This document shows, piece after piece, positions 25,538 to 34,194 of a stretch of 64,000 bases of DNA. Source of the DNA: Thalassotalea insulae (GTDB lineage: Bacteria; Pseudomonadota; Gammaproteobacteria; Enterobacterales; Alteromonadaceae). A model generated the notes under the pieces. It saw nothing but the letters and a program-made list of their open reading frames with translations, was not told the origin of the DNA and made no database searches. The position numbers and the translations under genes are program-made. Where the stretch lies: the NCBI RefSeq assembly GCF_030161395.1, contig NZ_BSST01000001.1, forward strand, positions 2,542,001 through 2,606,000, in the 5' to 3' direction. Position 1 is the first letter of the stretch, and the number at the start of each line of letters is the position of its first letter.

Positions 25538-26677
25538 ATGATGAAATATTTACGTTTACTTTTAATATCGTTTGTAATTGTTGTAGCGTTGCCAACGAAA
25601 GCGGACATTAAATTTAGTGGCTTTGGCTCGATAATCGCGGGAAAAACATTGGGTACAGTTGATGATCCTTTTAATCCTGGTCAGAAGCGTGATGAAATAC
25701 TGACTGCAGATTTTTATGATGTCGGTCAGTATGACAATGACATTACCTTTAAAGCGGAATCTATCTTTGCGTTGCAAGCAGTTGTTGATTTAGGGGATAA
25801 GCTTTCGGCTACAGCACAATTGGTTGCCAAAGGCGTTGATGATTTCGAACCTGAGTTTGATTGGTATTATTTAACGTATCGGGCAACAGATAGCTTAACG
25901 TTAATGGCGGGGCGAAGAAATATCCCGATGTATTATTTTTCTGAGTATTCAGAAGTTGGTTATGCCTATCCCTGGATGCGCCCGCCTTCAAACCTTTACT
26001 GGTGGCAAATCACTCAATTTAACGGGGTGAATGCTATGTATAGCTTTGATTCCGGTGATTATTCAAATACCGTCACTTTGTTCTATGGTAACGAGTATTC
26101 ACGGGATAATACTGAAATGGGGTATTATGAAGTGTTATTTGGCGGAGAAAGCAGTACCGTTGTCGATGAGTTCTGGACTGATATAACTGGGGTTAACTGG
26201 AACATTTCAGGTGATATTTTTGACTTACGATTTGTCTATTTTCAGCATGATATGGAAAGAACCCGACATTTTATTGATACAACGTCAGATCAGCTGAACA
26301 CTAGTCAAAAATTCTATGGTTTTGGTGGTTCAATTGATTTAAATCCTTTTACCGTTTTATTTGATTGGAACTTTGTTACCCGAGATGACGGATTAGGTAC
26401 TGAATATCCAACGTATCTTATTTCTCTGGTATATAATATTGATGATTATCAGCCATATATTGCTTACTCGAAAGCTGATCATGAACGTACAAAACTCAAA
26501 ATTGATGATTTAGAAGAGCATTATATTATGAGTTATGGTGTGCGTTATAACTTCTTGCCTAATGCCTCTTTTAAAGTTCAATATGATCATTTTGTCGATC
26601 AAGGTCACGAACCATCAGGTTGGGCATATCATGGTGATTCAGATACCATCAGTTTAGGTGTCGATTTTGTTTTTTAA
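25538..26677 (+). CDS. Porin-like outer-membrane protein, tandem copy 1
   Basis: The product has an N-terminal signal peptide (MMKYLRLLLISFVIV...ALPTKA), a predicted antiparallel beta-barrel with many Tyr, Phe and Trp residues in alternation, and a C-terminal strand ending in DFVF, the outer-membrane signature. The start at 25538 has AGGGGC directly upstream; an in-frame TTG at 25523 is less likely. It resembles copy 2 closely at both ends but not in the central loops (for example residues 195-275). A terminator follows at 26729. The solute is unknown. Confidence 0.78.
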   Translation: MMKYLRLLLISFVIVVALPTKADIKFSGFGSIIAGKTLGTVDDPFNPGQKRDEILTADFYDVGQYDNDITFKAESIFALQAVVDLGDKLSATAQLVAKGVDDFEPEFDWYYLTYRATDSLTLMAGRRNIPMYYFSEYSEVGYAYPWMRPPSNLYWWQITQFNGVNAMYSFDSGDYSNTVTLFYGNEYSRDNTEMGYYEVLFGGESSTVVDEFWTDITGVNWNISGDIFDLRFVYFQHDMERTRHFIDTTSDQLNTSQKFYGFGGSIDLNPFTVLFDWNFVTRDDGLGTEYPTYLISLVYNIDDYQPYIAYSKADHERTKLKIDDLEEHYIMSYGVRYNFLPNASFKVQYDHFVDQGHEPSGWAYHGDSDTISLGVDFVF

Positions 26678-26728
26678 TACTCGGTTCTAATGATATCAAT
26701 ACCTGAATAAGGGTAAACTTTTGATGAT

Positions 26729-26753
26729 AAAGCCTGCTTCGGTGGGCTTTTTA
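26729..26753 (+). terminator. Terminator of PstS-like/porin module 1
   Basis: AAAGCCTGC-TTCG-GTGGGCTTT (with mismatch pairs) and a following T run stand 52 bases after the porin stop. Confidence 0.8.
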
Positions 26754-26926
26754 TTTGCCATCCACAAAAATTGCCTTGCGTATCAAATACAAACAAAGTG
26801 CAGCAGCTGCTAAGAAAATTATGAACCAATTGTTGTGTTTTTTCGTTTAATGACTACCTTTAAATTAAGAATAATAAAAACAATAACGTATCACGTGATT
26901 TATTATTTAATACTAAGGAATTGCAT

Positions 26927-27367
26927 ATGCTATGTCTTTTTAAAAGCGTAAAGCGGATAGTAGTGTTAGGTCTCTCTATCATATCCCTTATCGTTATCAA
27001 CCAAGCCTTTGCTGAAGTGGCAATTGTTGTTCATCCGAGCAATAGTTCAAGCTTTGACAAAGCGACGATAAAAAAAATTTTTTTAGGAAAATCCAAATCT
27101 TTTTCCAATGGCCGGGCGGCAATATTGCTCAGTGCTACCCCTAAAGATCCAATCACTGAAGAGTTTAATAAGAAGGTGATTGGTAAATCCAGTAATCAGG
27201 TCAATGCCTATTGGTCAAAAATGATCTTTACTGGCAAAGGAACTCCGCCGCAAGAAATGGCATCAACGAGTGAAATTATTGCAGCTATTTCGGCGAATCC
27301 TGATGCTATTGGTTATATGGATGCCTCTGCGGCAACCAGTGCTGTAAAAGTCGTCGCAACGTTTTGA
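26927..27367 (+). CDS. Small PstS-like periplasmic protein, tandem copy 2
   Basis: This is an almost exact copy of the gene at 25086, including the leader and the ribosome binding site AAGGA six bases before the ATG. Only two residues differ. Signal peptide and single PBP-like domain are as in copy 1. Near identity over the whole gene at the DNA level, next to a porin that is diverged in its centre, argues that this gene is being kept uniform by recombination or is very recently duplicated. Confidence 0.8.
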   Translation: MLCLFKSVKRIVVLGLSIISLIVINQAFAEVAIVVHPSNSSSFDKATIKKIFLGKSKSFSNGRAAILLSATPKDPITEEFNKKVIGKSSNQVNAYWSKMIFTGKGTPPQEMASTSEIIAAISANPDAIGYMDASAATSAVKVVATF

Positions 27368-27378
27368 ATAGGGGCAAT

Positions 27379-28518
27379 ATGATGAAATATTTACGTTTAC
27401 TTTTAATATCGTTTGTAATTGTTGTAGCGTTACCAACGAAAGCGGACATTAAATTTAGTGGCTTTGGCTCGATAATCGCGGGAAAAACATTGGGTACAGT
27501 TGACGACCCATTAAATCCAGGACAAAAGCGGGATGAAATTTTAACCGCAGATTTTTATGACGTTGGTCAATACACTAATGATATCACTTTTAATGCCGAG
27601 TCCATTTTTGCATTACAGGCGACGATGGATTTGAGCTCGAAACTGAAAGTAACGGCCCAGCTTGTTGCTAAAGGGGTTGATGATTTTGAGCCTGAGTTTG
27701 ATTGGTATTATTTAACGTATCGGGCAACAGATAACTTAACGTTGATGGCGGGACGAAGAAATATCCCGATGTATTATTTTTCTGAGTATTCAGAAGTTGG
27801 TTATGCTTATCCATGGATGCGTCCACCTTCAAACCTTTACTGGTGGCAGGTGACTCAATTTAACGGGGTGAATGCCAGTTATAGCTTTGACTGGGGGGAC
27901 TATGCAAACTCAGTGACATTTTTCTACGGTAATGAATATTCCGATGATAATGTTGAGATGCTGTATTACGATAAACTATATGGCGGTTCAGCAAGAACAG
28001 TCAATGAGTATTGGACTGATATTACTGGGGTGAACTGGAATATCTCAGGTGATAATTTTGATATACGCTTTGTCTATTTTCAAAATGATAGAGATAGGGA
28101 AACTATTCAGCAAGACGGTAGCATAGATCCTTACATTCCTTTTTCTCAAACGTTTATGGGGGTTGGCGGTAGTGTAGATATACAAAGCTTTACTTTGCTG
28201 TTTGATTGGAATTTTGTTGATTATGATGATGATCTTGGCACTGAGTTTCCCACCTATTTAGTGTCGCTGGTTTATAATATGGGGGATTATCAACCTTATA
28301 TTGTTTATTCAAAAGCAGATCATGAAAGAACGAAAGTACCAACAAAAGATTTAGAAGAGCACTATATAATGGGATATGGGTTACGTTATAATTTCCTGCC
28401 TAATGCCTCTTTTAAAGTTCAATATGATCATTTTATCGATCAAGGTCACGAACCATCAGGTTGGGCATATCATGGTGATTCAGATACCATCAGTTTAGGT
28501 GTCGATTTTGTTTTTTAA
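27379..28518 (+). CDS. Porin-like outer-membrane protein, tandem copy 2
   Basis: The product has the same layout as copy 1: signal peptide, beta-barrel strands and terminal DFVF. Residues near the ends and several blocks (FEPEFDWYYLTYRATD, RNIPMYYFSEYSEVGYAYPW, ASFKVQYDHF) match exactly, whereas the centre (about residues 195-275) has many replacements and an insertion, for example VDEFWTDITG versus VNEYWTDITG and different loop sequences before FGGSID/VGGSVD. It therefore may bind or pass a different solute or face a different selection (such as phage or antibody-like pressure). That is inference. Confidence 0.78.
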   Translation: MMKYLRLLLISFVIVVALPTKADIKFSGFGSIIAGKTLGTVDDPLNPGQKRDEILTADFYDVGQYTNDITFNAESIFALQATMDLSSKLKVTAQLVAKGVDDFEPEFDWYYLTYRATDNLTLMAGRRNIPMYYFSEYSEVGYAYPWMRPPSNLYWWQVTQFNGVNASYSFDWGDYANSVTFFYGNEYSDDNVEMLYYDKLYGGSARTVNEYWTDITGVNWNISGDNFDIRFVYFQNDRDRETIQQDGSIDPYIPFSQTFMGVGGSVDIQSFTLLFDWNFVDYDDDLGTEFPTYLVSLVYNMGDYQPYIVYSKADHERTKVPTKDLEEHYIMGYGLRYNFLPNASFKVQYDHFIDQGHEPSGWAYHGDSDTISLGVDFVF

Positions 28519-28569
28519 TACTCGGCTCTAATGATATCAATACCAGAATAAGGGTAAACTTTTGATGGT

Positions 28570-28594
28570 AAAGCCTGCTTCGGTAGGCTTTTTT
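28570..28594 (+). terminator. Terminator of PstS-like/porin module 2
   Basis: AAAGCCT-GCTTCGGT-AGGCTTT is followed by TTTT; the sequence matches the module 1 terminator except for one base. Confidence 0.85.
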
Positions 28595-28739
28595 ATTTAT
28601 TACTGTAATTATATATTTTATCTTAGTCGCCTTTAGTTAATCATTGACTCTTGGGGGCGCAATGTCCGCGATTGAAAATTGGTTTTTAATATTGATATCA
28701 ACAGCAGACTTTTTCATATGCCTAAGGAGAGGAGCGACC

Positions 28740-29192
28740 ATGAATGATTATCACTATGCTGGTTTTTGGCTCAGAACCACTGCTGCTATTATCGATTCAA
28801 TACTTATATTAATGATTATTAGCCCCATTTTAACTGCGATATACGGCACTGATTATTGGCTTAATGGTGCAGGGGCATCAGGTGTGTGGCATATTTTGTT
28901 TAATTATTTGCTGCCTGCATTAGCGATTATTATTTTTTGGTGTTATATGTCGGCAACACCGGGAAAAATGGTCTGTCAGCTGACAATCATTGATGCAGAT
29001 ACTGGGGAAAAACCCTCGACCAGGCAGTGTATTGGTCGTTATCTTGGGTATTATGTCTCTATGTTACCCTTATTTCTCGGCATTATTTGGGTCGGATTAG
29101 ATAAACGCAAACAAGGCTGGCATGACAAATTAGCTGGCACATTAGTGATTAAGCATAGCTCAGCTAACGTCGTTGATGAGGAAGTTAATTGA
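28740..29192 (+). CDS. RDD family membrane protein
   Basis: The 150-residue protein has the RDD fold: an N-terminal helix starting with GFWLRTTAAIIDSILILMI, a second helix LLPALAIIIFWCYMSATPGKMVCQLTI carrying the typical TPGKM motif, and a third ILGRYLGYYVSMLPL-like helix followed by DKRKQGWHDKLAGTLVI, the family end motif. RDD proteins are of unsettled function; some act as ion antiporters. I start at 28740 because AAGGAGAGG stands just upstream. The reading frame extends further upstream without a ribosome binding site. It ends by overlapping the next gene. Confidence 0.85.
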   Translation: MNDYHYAGFWLRTTAAIIDSILILMIISPILTAIYGTDYWLNGAGASGVWHILFNYLLPALAIIIFWCYMSATPGKMVCQLTIIDADTGEKPSTRQCIGRYLGYYVSMLPLFLGIIWVGLDKRKQGWHDKLAGTLVIKHSSANVVDEEVN

Positions 29193-29494
29193 AAGTTATT
29201 AGAGAAATATATGGACGGTCATCTTATAAATTTTCGACTTTATTTGGCATTGTTGGTGTAGTTATTGGAATTTTTGCATTCTTTTTTAATTACTTTATGG
29301 TGCCAGCTACGTTACCTGGTTATTCGGTATTGGTGGCTCCCGCTATTTTTTTCTTGGGTTTTTTTACTGAAGAATTGGACTTTAATACTAAAATGATTTG
29401 CTATCTTTCGGGACAATTTTTCGGTTATTTTACCTGTGCTTACCTTTATCATACTGTAAGATTTATTAGTAAAAACAGCGTCGATAAAATATAG
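29189..29494 (+). CDS. Small hypothetical membrane protein (101 aa)
   Basis: A TTG start overlaps the RDD gene stop (TTGA) and has GAGGAAG a few bases upstream, so the pair is translationally coupled. The product has about three membrane helices (STLFGIVGVVIGIFAFFF, SVLVAPAIFFLGFF and the FFGYFTCAYLY segment). I do not recognise the family. The tight coupling supports it as real. Confidence 0.65.
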   Translation: MKVIREIYGRSSYKFSTLFGIVGVVIGIFAFFFNYFMVPATLPGYSVLVAPAIFFLGFFTEELDFNTKMICYLSGQFFGYFTCAYLYHTVRFISKNSVDKI

Positions 29495-29535
29495 TATCAA
29501 CTCGCGCAAACAACACGCTATAGGGAGAGATAAAA

Positions 29536-30132
29536 ATTAAGCAATTATGGATTATGAGTTATTTGCTTGTGCTGATTTGGTCAGTCATTAATCCACACGA
29601 TCTTTTTACCTGGTTTTTAGAAGTAGCACCGGCACTCATTGGTGCTCTGTTATTGGCGTTTAGTTATCACTCTTTTCGATTAACACCTTTACTATATTTT
29701 TTCATTTTACTCCATTGCCTAGTCTTAATGATTGGCGGTCATTATACCTATGCTGAAGTACCATTTTTTGATGGGTTGTTTGGCGCAGAAAGGAATAATT
29801 ACGACAAGCTTGGTCACTTCTTTCAAGGCTTTGTTCCAGCACTGATTGCCAGAGAAATTTTACTGCGTAAGCATGTTGTTAGCGCTAAGCGTTGGTGTCA
29901 TTTTATTTGTGTCTCTATTTGCTTAGCGTTCAGTGCTTTTTATGAGTTAATTGAATGGTGGGTAGCATTATTAACAGGAGAAGATGCTGAAGCTTTTTTA
30001 GGTACGCAGGGCTATATTTGGGATACCCAATCAGATATGGCATTGGCCCTTTTGGGGGCGATATTGTCTTTAGCTTTACTTCATAAGCTACATGATAAGC
30101 AACTAAAATCACTGACCATGCAGGAAAAATAA
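29536..30132 (+). CDS. DUF2238/YjdF-like inner-membrane protein
   Basis: The product has about six membrane helices and the family blocks GGHYTYAEVPFFD, YDKLGHFFQGFVPALIAREI and SAFYELIEWW followed by GTQGYIWDTQSDM, which I recognise from the DUF2238 (YjdF-type) family of unknown function. Start choice is open: the first ATG at 29554 has no ribosome binding site in range, while an ATT at 29536 has GGAG eight bases upstream and gives six more residues (IKQLWI) before the first helix. I list the ATT start as a candidate. It lies 41 bases after the previous small gene. Confidence 0.85.
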   Translation: MKQLWIMSYLLVLIWSVINPHDLFTWFLEVAPALIGALLLAFSYHSFRLTPLLYFFILLHCLVLMIGGHYTYAEVPFFDGLFGAERNNYDKLGHFFQGFVPALIAREILLRKHVVSAKRWCHFICVSICLAFSAFYELIEWWVALLTGEDAEAFLGTQGYIWDTQSDMALALLGAILSLALLHKLHDKQLKSLTMQEK

Positions 30133-30320
30133 TGCTGTGTATCGGTAATTGCGAGAAACCATTCAGCTTAAATTCATTTACATAGGTTAAACTGAAACTA
30201 GTGTTGGACTGTAATAGTTTGCAGATGGTGCGTGAATTTATTCGTCTCAATGACAATTAATTACATATTTTTTGCATTAATTACGGTCTAATTAAAGTGA
30301 GAAGGAAAATTGAGGGCAAC

Positions 30321-30821
30321 ATGATGAAAAAAGTCACAGTTATTTTATCGACAGTGTTGGCACTATTGCTCACTCCAGCAACTTTAGCCGCAACTACTAA
30401 GGTCAAGTGGACTAACCCAGATGATTATCACGATATTTATGCTGGCGAAGAGCATCGCGCGAAATTTAAGGCGCAGGTATTTTCTAGTTTGGAGAAACAT
30501 TTTGCCAAATTAGCGCAACAGTTACCTGAAGGGCAAAGGTTGAATATCGAGGTGACAGATCTTGATTTAGCCGGTGATGTTCATATTGGTGGCATACGGC
30601 GGATCCGTATAATAAAAGAATTATTTTATCCTCGTATTGAATTTTCATATCAGTTATTCGACAGCAGTAACCATATAATTAGCTCTGATAAAATCAATTT
30701 GAAAGATATGAATTTTATGTATGGTTCTACCTTGAGATACAGAAATGAACGCTTCGGTTATGAAAAACGTATGCTTGATGATTGGTTTAAAAAAACATTT
30801 AGTGACGATACCGCAAAATAG
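30321..30821 (+). CDS. DUF3016 family exported protein
   Basis: The product has a signal peptide (KKVTVILSTVLALLLTPATLAA) and a domain with VKWTNPDDYHDIYAGEEHR, VTDLDLAGDV and RRIRIIKELFYPRIEF, matching DUF3016. It is periplasmic or outer-membrane associated; function unknown. I use the ATG at 30321, with GAGGG just upstream; a GTG at 30297 is in frame but weaker. It is a single gene with a clear terminator behind it. Confidence 0.8.
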   Translation: MMKKVTVILSTVLALLLTPATLAATTKVKWTNPDDYHDIYAGEEHRAKFKAQVFSSLEKHFAKLAQQLPEGQRLNIEVTDLDLAGDVHIGGIRRIRIIKELFYPRIEFSYQLFDSSNHIISSDKINLKDMNFMYGSTLRYRNERFGYEKRMLDDWFKKTFSDDTAK

Positions 30822-30825
30822 TTGT

Positions 30826-30857
30826 TAAAAAGCCGAACTGAGTTCGGCTTTTTTTAT
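30826..30857 (+). terminator. Terminator after the DUF3016 gene
   Basis: AAAAAGCCGAACT-GA-AGTTCGGCTTTTTTT forms a strong stem with a T run and could also work on the minus strand for the DUF4382 lipoprotein. Confidence 0.9.
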
Positions 30858-30887
30858 CGTCAGTACATCAATGGATATACTTTATTA

Positions 30888-31907
30888 TTACTGAGCAATG
30901 GGAAAGTCTTGTGTAGCTTGTTGTTCAGCTGCAACGCTCACGGTTGCCATTTGTTCTTCCGGATTGGCTATTGCGATACCGTCGTACATTTCAGCATCAT
31001 CCCCTTCCTCACCCAAGTTACAGGCATAAGCTAAGGTATAATCGCCAGCAGGGACAAAACCGAACTCATAATTATATTGCTGAGTTTCTTCATCAAAGCT
31101 TGGTGCTGTGCTATCAAACGGTGCTATTGCCCCTTCTGGAGCGCCGTTGTTGGCTTCTTCGCTATTAAAGTTATCGGCAAGTAGGCTGCTATCCAGTTCA
31201 TTACCTTGATAGAGGTAAATCATGTTACTGTCAGCAACACAGTCGACACCAAGCTGGTTAATGGCATCAAGATCAATCGTGCCAGAAATAGAACCTGATT
31301 CGGCATTATCTACAACTCTGACTCCTGTAGGTTTAAGAATGTAACGGTCAGGGCCTGGGTTGTAGGTCATGGATTTGCGTAAATTAAATTCGATGGTAAC
31401 ATTGGCGTTATCATCGCCATCAGCCAAAGTAATACCACCAAGTTTTAATTGTTCGCTTGGTAATTTAATCGGCTTGATATCACCATCTTTTTCTTCTAAA
31501 TATGTGGCATCAATATCGTCAGTTAATACTGAAACAAATACTTGATTGTAATCTCCGGCAGCTATGGTGGCGCCTTCTAGGATGTTAAATTGACTGGCAC
31601 CTGTATATTGTAATAGATCGATTTGTACTGTCTCAGCATCTTCGATGCCTTCGGCTTCATTTGAGAAAGTATCAAAGGTAACGTCGTCACCATCCTCCAT
31701 TTTAAAGGTTACGCTATCTATTGTGATCACGACGGCTGCCGCATCATCGACTGGCGCATCAGAGATACCTAAGGTTAAACTTGCTGGTTGTGGTTCACTG
31801 GGAGTATTAGGAACAGTGTTGCTATCTGAGGAGCTTGAGCCACCGCCGCATGAAATTAAGGAAATAATCAGGCCGCTTAAAACGCCCACTTTATATGGAA
31901 TTTTCAT
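30888..31907 (-). CDS. DUF4382 domain lipoprotein
   Basis: The 339-residue product begins with a lipoprotein signal ending at LISCGGGSSSS (lipidated Cys near residue 20), a Ser/Pro spacer and then a DUF4382 domain: LGISDAPVDDAAAVVITIDSV, VQIDLLQYTG and AAGDYNQVFVSVL. The C-terminal part has a fold-like carbohydrate-binding type segment (GFVPAGDYTLAYACN). It is probably a surface or periplasmic protein with calcium-binding acidic loops; many Asp and Glu residues support this. Function unknown. Confidence 0.85.
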   Translation of the reverse strand: MKIPYKVGVLSGLIISLISCGGGSSSSDSNTVPNTPSEPQPASLTLGISDAPVDDAAAVVITIDSVTFKMEDGDDVTFDTFSNEAEGIEDAETVQIDLLQYTGASQFNILEGATIAAGDYNQVFVSVLTDDIDATYLEEKDGDIKPIKLPSEQLKLGGITLADGDDNANVTIEFNLRKSMTYNPGPDRYILKPTGVRVVDNAESGSISGTIDLDAINQLGVDCVADSNMIYLYQGNELDSSLLADNFNSEEANNGAPEGAIAPFDSTAPSFDEETQQYNYEFGFVPAGDYTLAYACNLGEEGDDAEMYDGIAIANPEEQMATVSVAAEQQATQDFPIAQ

Positions 31908-31989
31908 GGTTTACCTTTCATTATATTTTAAGGTTGAATAATAATTATAGTCTAGAACGACTATAGTTTTAGGGGGCGTGTTGATTCTA

Positions 31990-32295
31990 CTACTGAGTGT
32001 AAGTTTTTTCAAAGTTTCCTAATACGCTAAACAGTTGCTCAATGCGTTTGACTAAGGAAATTAATAGCTTTTGATCTTGGGATTGTTGCCATTTTAGCAA
32101 ATCATCGGCAACTTCTTCGACATAGGGTTGAAAAGTATTCGCAGAACTATTAAAGCCTGCATCTTTTTTAAAGATAGCTTCAAAACTTGCCAGTTTTTTC
32201 TCTCGTAAATCAGCAAGCGTTGCATCTGCAGTGAGTGATTTTTTTAAAATGATTGAAATATTATCGATTAATTGTTGGTTTACGTTTGCAGTCAT
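31990..32295 (-). CDS. Small helical hypothetical protein (101 aa)
   Basis: I do not recognise this protein. It is all helical, with amphipathic runs (VNQQLIDNISIILKKSLT, LADLREKKLASFEAIFKK) and ends LISLVKRIEQLFSVLGNF. There is no signal peptide. It follows epmB on the same strand after 32 bases and may share its transcript. A role in translation or replication is only a guess from context. Confidence 0.6.
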   Translation of the reverse strand: MTANVNQQLIDNISIILKKSLTADATLADLREKKLASFEAIFKKDAGFNSSANTFQPYVEEVADDLLKWQQSQDQKLLISLVKRIEQLFSVLGNFEKTYTQ

Positions 32296-32327
32296 AAGTA
32301 TTAAGAGTATCGAAAAGATTAACGCTA

Positions 32328-33344
32328 TTATGCCAAAGTTAGTGGGGTTTTGTTAGCTTCACCAGCAATTTCTCTGACAACTTTTGGCATTAAAAAGCCT
32401 GGCAAAGTTGCTAGCATGGTTTTGACTATGTCTTGTACCTTATTTGCTTCAACATCAAAGTGGGCGACGCCTTGTACTTTATCAAAAAGGTGTAAGTAGT
32501 ATGGGGTAATGCCATGATCGAATAATTGTTCACTGAGCAGACATAAAACATCAGCATTATCATTAATTCCTTTTAGTAACACGCTTTGGTTGAGTAATGG
32601 AATACGTGCAGCGCGTAGCTTTTCAATTGCATTTATTACTTGCTGGTCAATCTCATTAGGATGATTAATATGAAACACTAATGTGGATTTTAGGCGGCTC
32701 TGTTGTAATGTTTGAACTAGGTCGTCAGTGATGCGTTGTGGAATAACTATTGCCATACGCGTATGAAATCGTAAGCGGTTAATATGCGGGATTTGTTCAA
32801 GTTGATTGATCAACCAAGTTAAGTGACTATCATTAGCCATTAAAGGATCGCCACCACTAAAAATGACTTCATTGATTTCCGTGTGTTCTTTTATGTAAGT
32901 AAGCGCTTGCTGCCAACGTTGTTTGTTGGGGCTATTATCCTGATAAGGGAAATGGCGGCGAAAACAATAACGGCAGTTTATTGCACAACCTGCTTTCACT
33001 ATCATTAATACCCGATGTTTGTATTTATGTAATAACCCTTCTGCTGCCGTGTCATGTTCTTCCAATGGATCAATACTAAAGCCATCGCTAACAATATATT
33101 CTTGCGACAAAGGCATCACTTGTTTAAGCAATGGGTCGTTAACATCAGCTTTTTGCATACGGCGAATGAATGGCTTAGGTACTCGTACGGGAAATAACTC
33201 ACGGGCTTTGAAATGCTCGAGATAATCATCGACAGGAATTTCAAGCATTTCCAGCAACTTTTTCGGGTCAGTGACAACTTCGGCTAATTCTTTTTGCCAA
33301 GAAGTATGCAAATTATCACTAATTTGGGTTATGATTTGCGGCAT
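32328..33344 (-). CDS. epmB: EF-P beta-lysylation protein EpmB (lysine 2,3-aminomutase type)
   Basis: EpmB is a radical SAM, PLP-dependent enzyme that converts lysine to (R)-beta-lysine, used by EpmA to modify EF-P. The 338-residue product has the cluster motif CAINCRYCFRRHF near residue 112, EVIFSGGDPL, RLRFHTRMAIVIPQR and the C-terminal PLP-binding region with SVLLKGINDN. It lies divergent to efp with a 44-base gap, the usual gammaproteobacterial arrangement. EpmA is not in this window. Confidence 0.95.
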   Translation of the reverse strand: MPQIITQISDNLHTSWQKELAEVVTDPKKLLEMLEIPVDDYLEHFKARELFPVRVPKPFIRRMQKADVNDPLLKQVMPLSQEYIVSDGFSIDPLEEHDTAAEGLLHKYKHRVLMIVKAGCAINCRYCFRRHFPYQDNSPNKQRWQQALTYIKEHTEINEVIFSGGDPLMANDSHLTWLINQLEQIPHINRLRFHTRMAIVIPQRITDDLVQTLQQSRLKSTLVFHINHPNEIDQQVINAIEKLRAARIPLLNQSVLLKGINDNADVLCLLSEQLFDHGITPYYLHLFDKVQGVAHFDVEANKVQDIVKTMLATLPGFLMPKVVREIAGEANKTPLTLA

Positions 33345-33388
33345 TTATTTTACTTAACTCTCTGTGTTAATAAAAAGAGAACAATTTT

Positions 33389-33958
33389 ATGGCGAACTAT
33401 AGCACTAACCAATTCAAAGCCGGTCTTAAATTAATGATCGATGGCGAACCATGTAACATATTAGAAAACGAAATTGTTAAGCCGGGTAAAGGCCAAGCAT
33501 TTAACCGTGTTAAAATCCGTAAACTTATTTCAGGCAAAGTGCTTGAAAAAACATTTAAGTCAGGCGAGTCGGTTGAAGGCGCTGACGTAATGGATTCAGA
33601 GTTAGGTTATTTGTATGCTGACGGCGAATTCTGGCATTTTATGAATAATGAAACGTTTGAGCAAGTTGCAGCTGACGAAAAAGCGATTGGCGATGTTGCC
33701 AAATGGTTAGTAGAAGGTGATCTTTGTACTATCACGTTCTGGAACGGTAACCCAATTTCTGTTGATCCACCTAACTTTGTTGAGTTAGAAATTACTGAAA
33801 CGGATCCCGGTTTAAAAGGTGATACAGCGGGCACTGGTGGTAAGCCTGCAACTCTTAGCACTGGTGCCGTGGTACGTGTACCACTGTTTGTACAAATTGG
33901 TGAAGTGGTAAAAGTGGATACACGCTCAGGCGAATACGTCTCACGCGCAGGTAAATAA
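33389..33958 (+). CDS. efp: Translation elongation factor P
   Basis: EF-P relieves ribosome stalling at polyproline stretches. The 189-residue product has the three beta-barrel domains and the modified residue Lys34 in EIVKPGKGQAFNRVK, expected to receive beta-lysine from EpmA/EpmB. The signature near the end (GEVVKVDTRSGEYVSRA) is intact. It shares a 44-base region with divergent epmB. The following terminator stem is also the start of a repeated leader cassette. Confidence 0.98.
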   Translation: MANYSTNQFKAGLKLMIDGEPCNILENEIVKPGKGQAFNRVKIRKLISGKVLEKTFKSGESVEGADVMDSELGYLYADGEFWHFMNNETFEQVAADEKAIGDVAKWLVEGDLCTITFWNGNPISVDPPNFVELEITETDPGLKGDTAGTGGKPATLSTGAVVRVPLFVQIGEVVKVDTRSGEYVSRAGK

Positions 33959-34001
33959 TAACTTTATTTTATCTGTTGATCGTTATCAGAATTATCAAAA
34001 G

Positions 34002-34024
34002 GCTCAGCTAAATGCTGAGCTTTT
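34002..34024 (+). terminator. Rho-independent terminator of efp
   Basis: GCTCAGC-TAAAT-GCTGAGC is followed by TTTTAT; it lies 44 bases after efp. Its right half begins the repeated cassette. Confidence 0.85.
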
Positions 34025-34194
34025 ATTTAGATAAATAGAAACAATAAGTTAGCTAATAAAATTAGCTGACAACTCAAATGACAAAATATTCAAATAACAA
34101 AAAATTCAAGGAATTGATAATGAAAAAAAGAGTTTTACTTCCGTTATTACTGTTGACCGCCGCATGTGGCGGTGGAGGCGGTAGCTCAAGTAGT
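34013..34194 (+). repeat. Leader cassette repeat, copy A (182 bp)
   Basis: This segment, covering the right arm of a terminator, the promoter region, the ribosome binding site, and the signal peptide with lipobox, recurs at 36540-36721 with only two base changes. The genes after the cassette are unrelated in sequence. A shorter piece of the same cassette (about 35 bases around the ribosome binding site) is found before the gene at 38267. Confidence 0.9.

Larger units (their letters stand above)
24908..28594 (+). repeat. Tandem duplication, unit 1841 bases (two copies)
   Basis: The segment 24908-26748 recurs from 26749 at a constant offset of 1841 bases. Each unit holds a leader, a PstS-like gene, a porin gene and a terminator. 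Identity is near-perfect over the leader, the PstS-like gene, the first about 45 porin codons, an internal patch and the last about 40 codons plus the terminator, while the other parts of the porin gene are strongly diverged. Confidence 0.9.

Noticed and set aside
30822..31034. 70-codon frame after the DUF3016 gene
   Set aside because: It starts inside a terminator and runs antisense to the lipoprotein gene.
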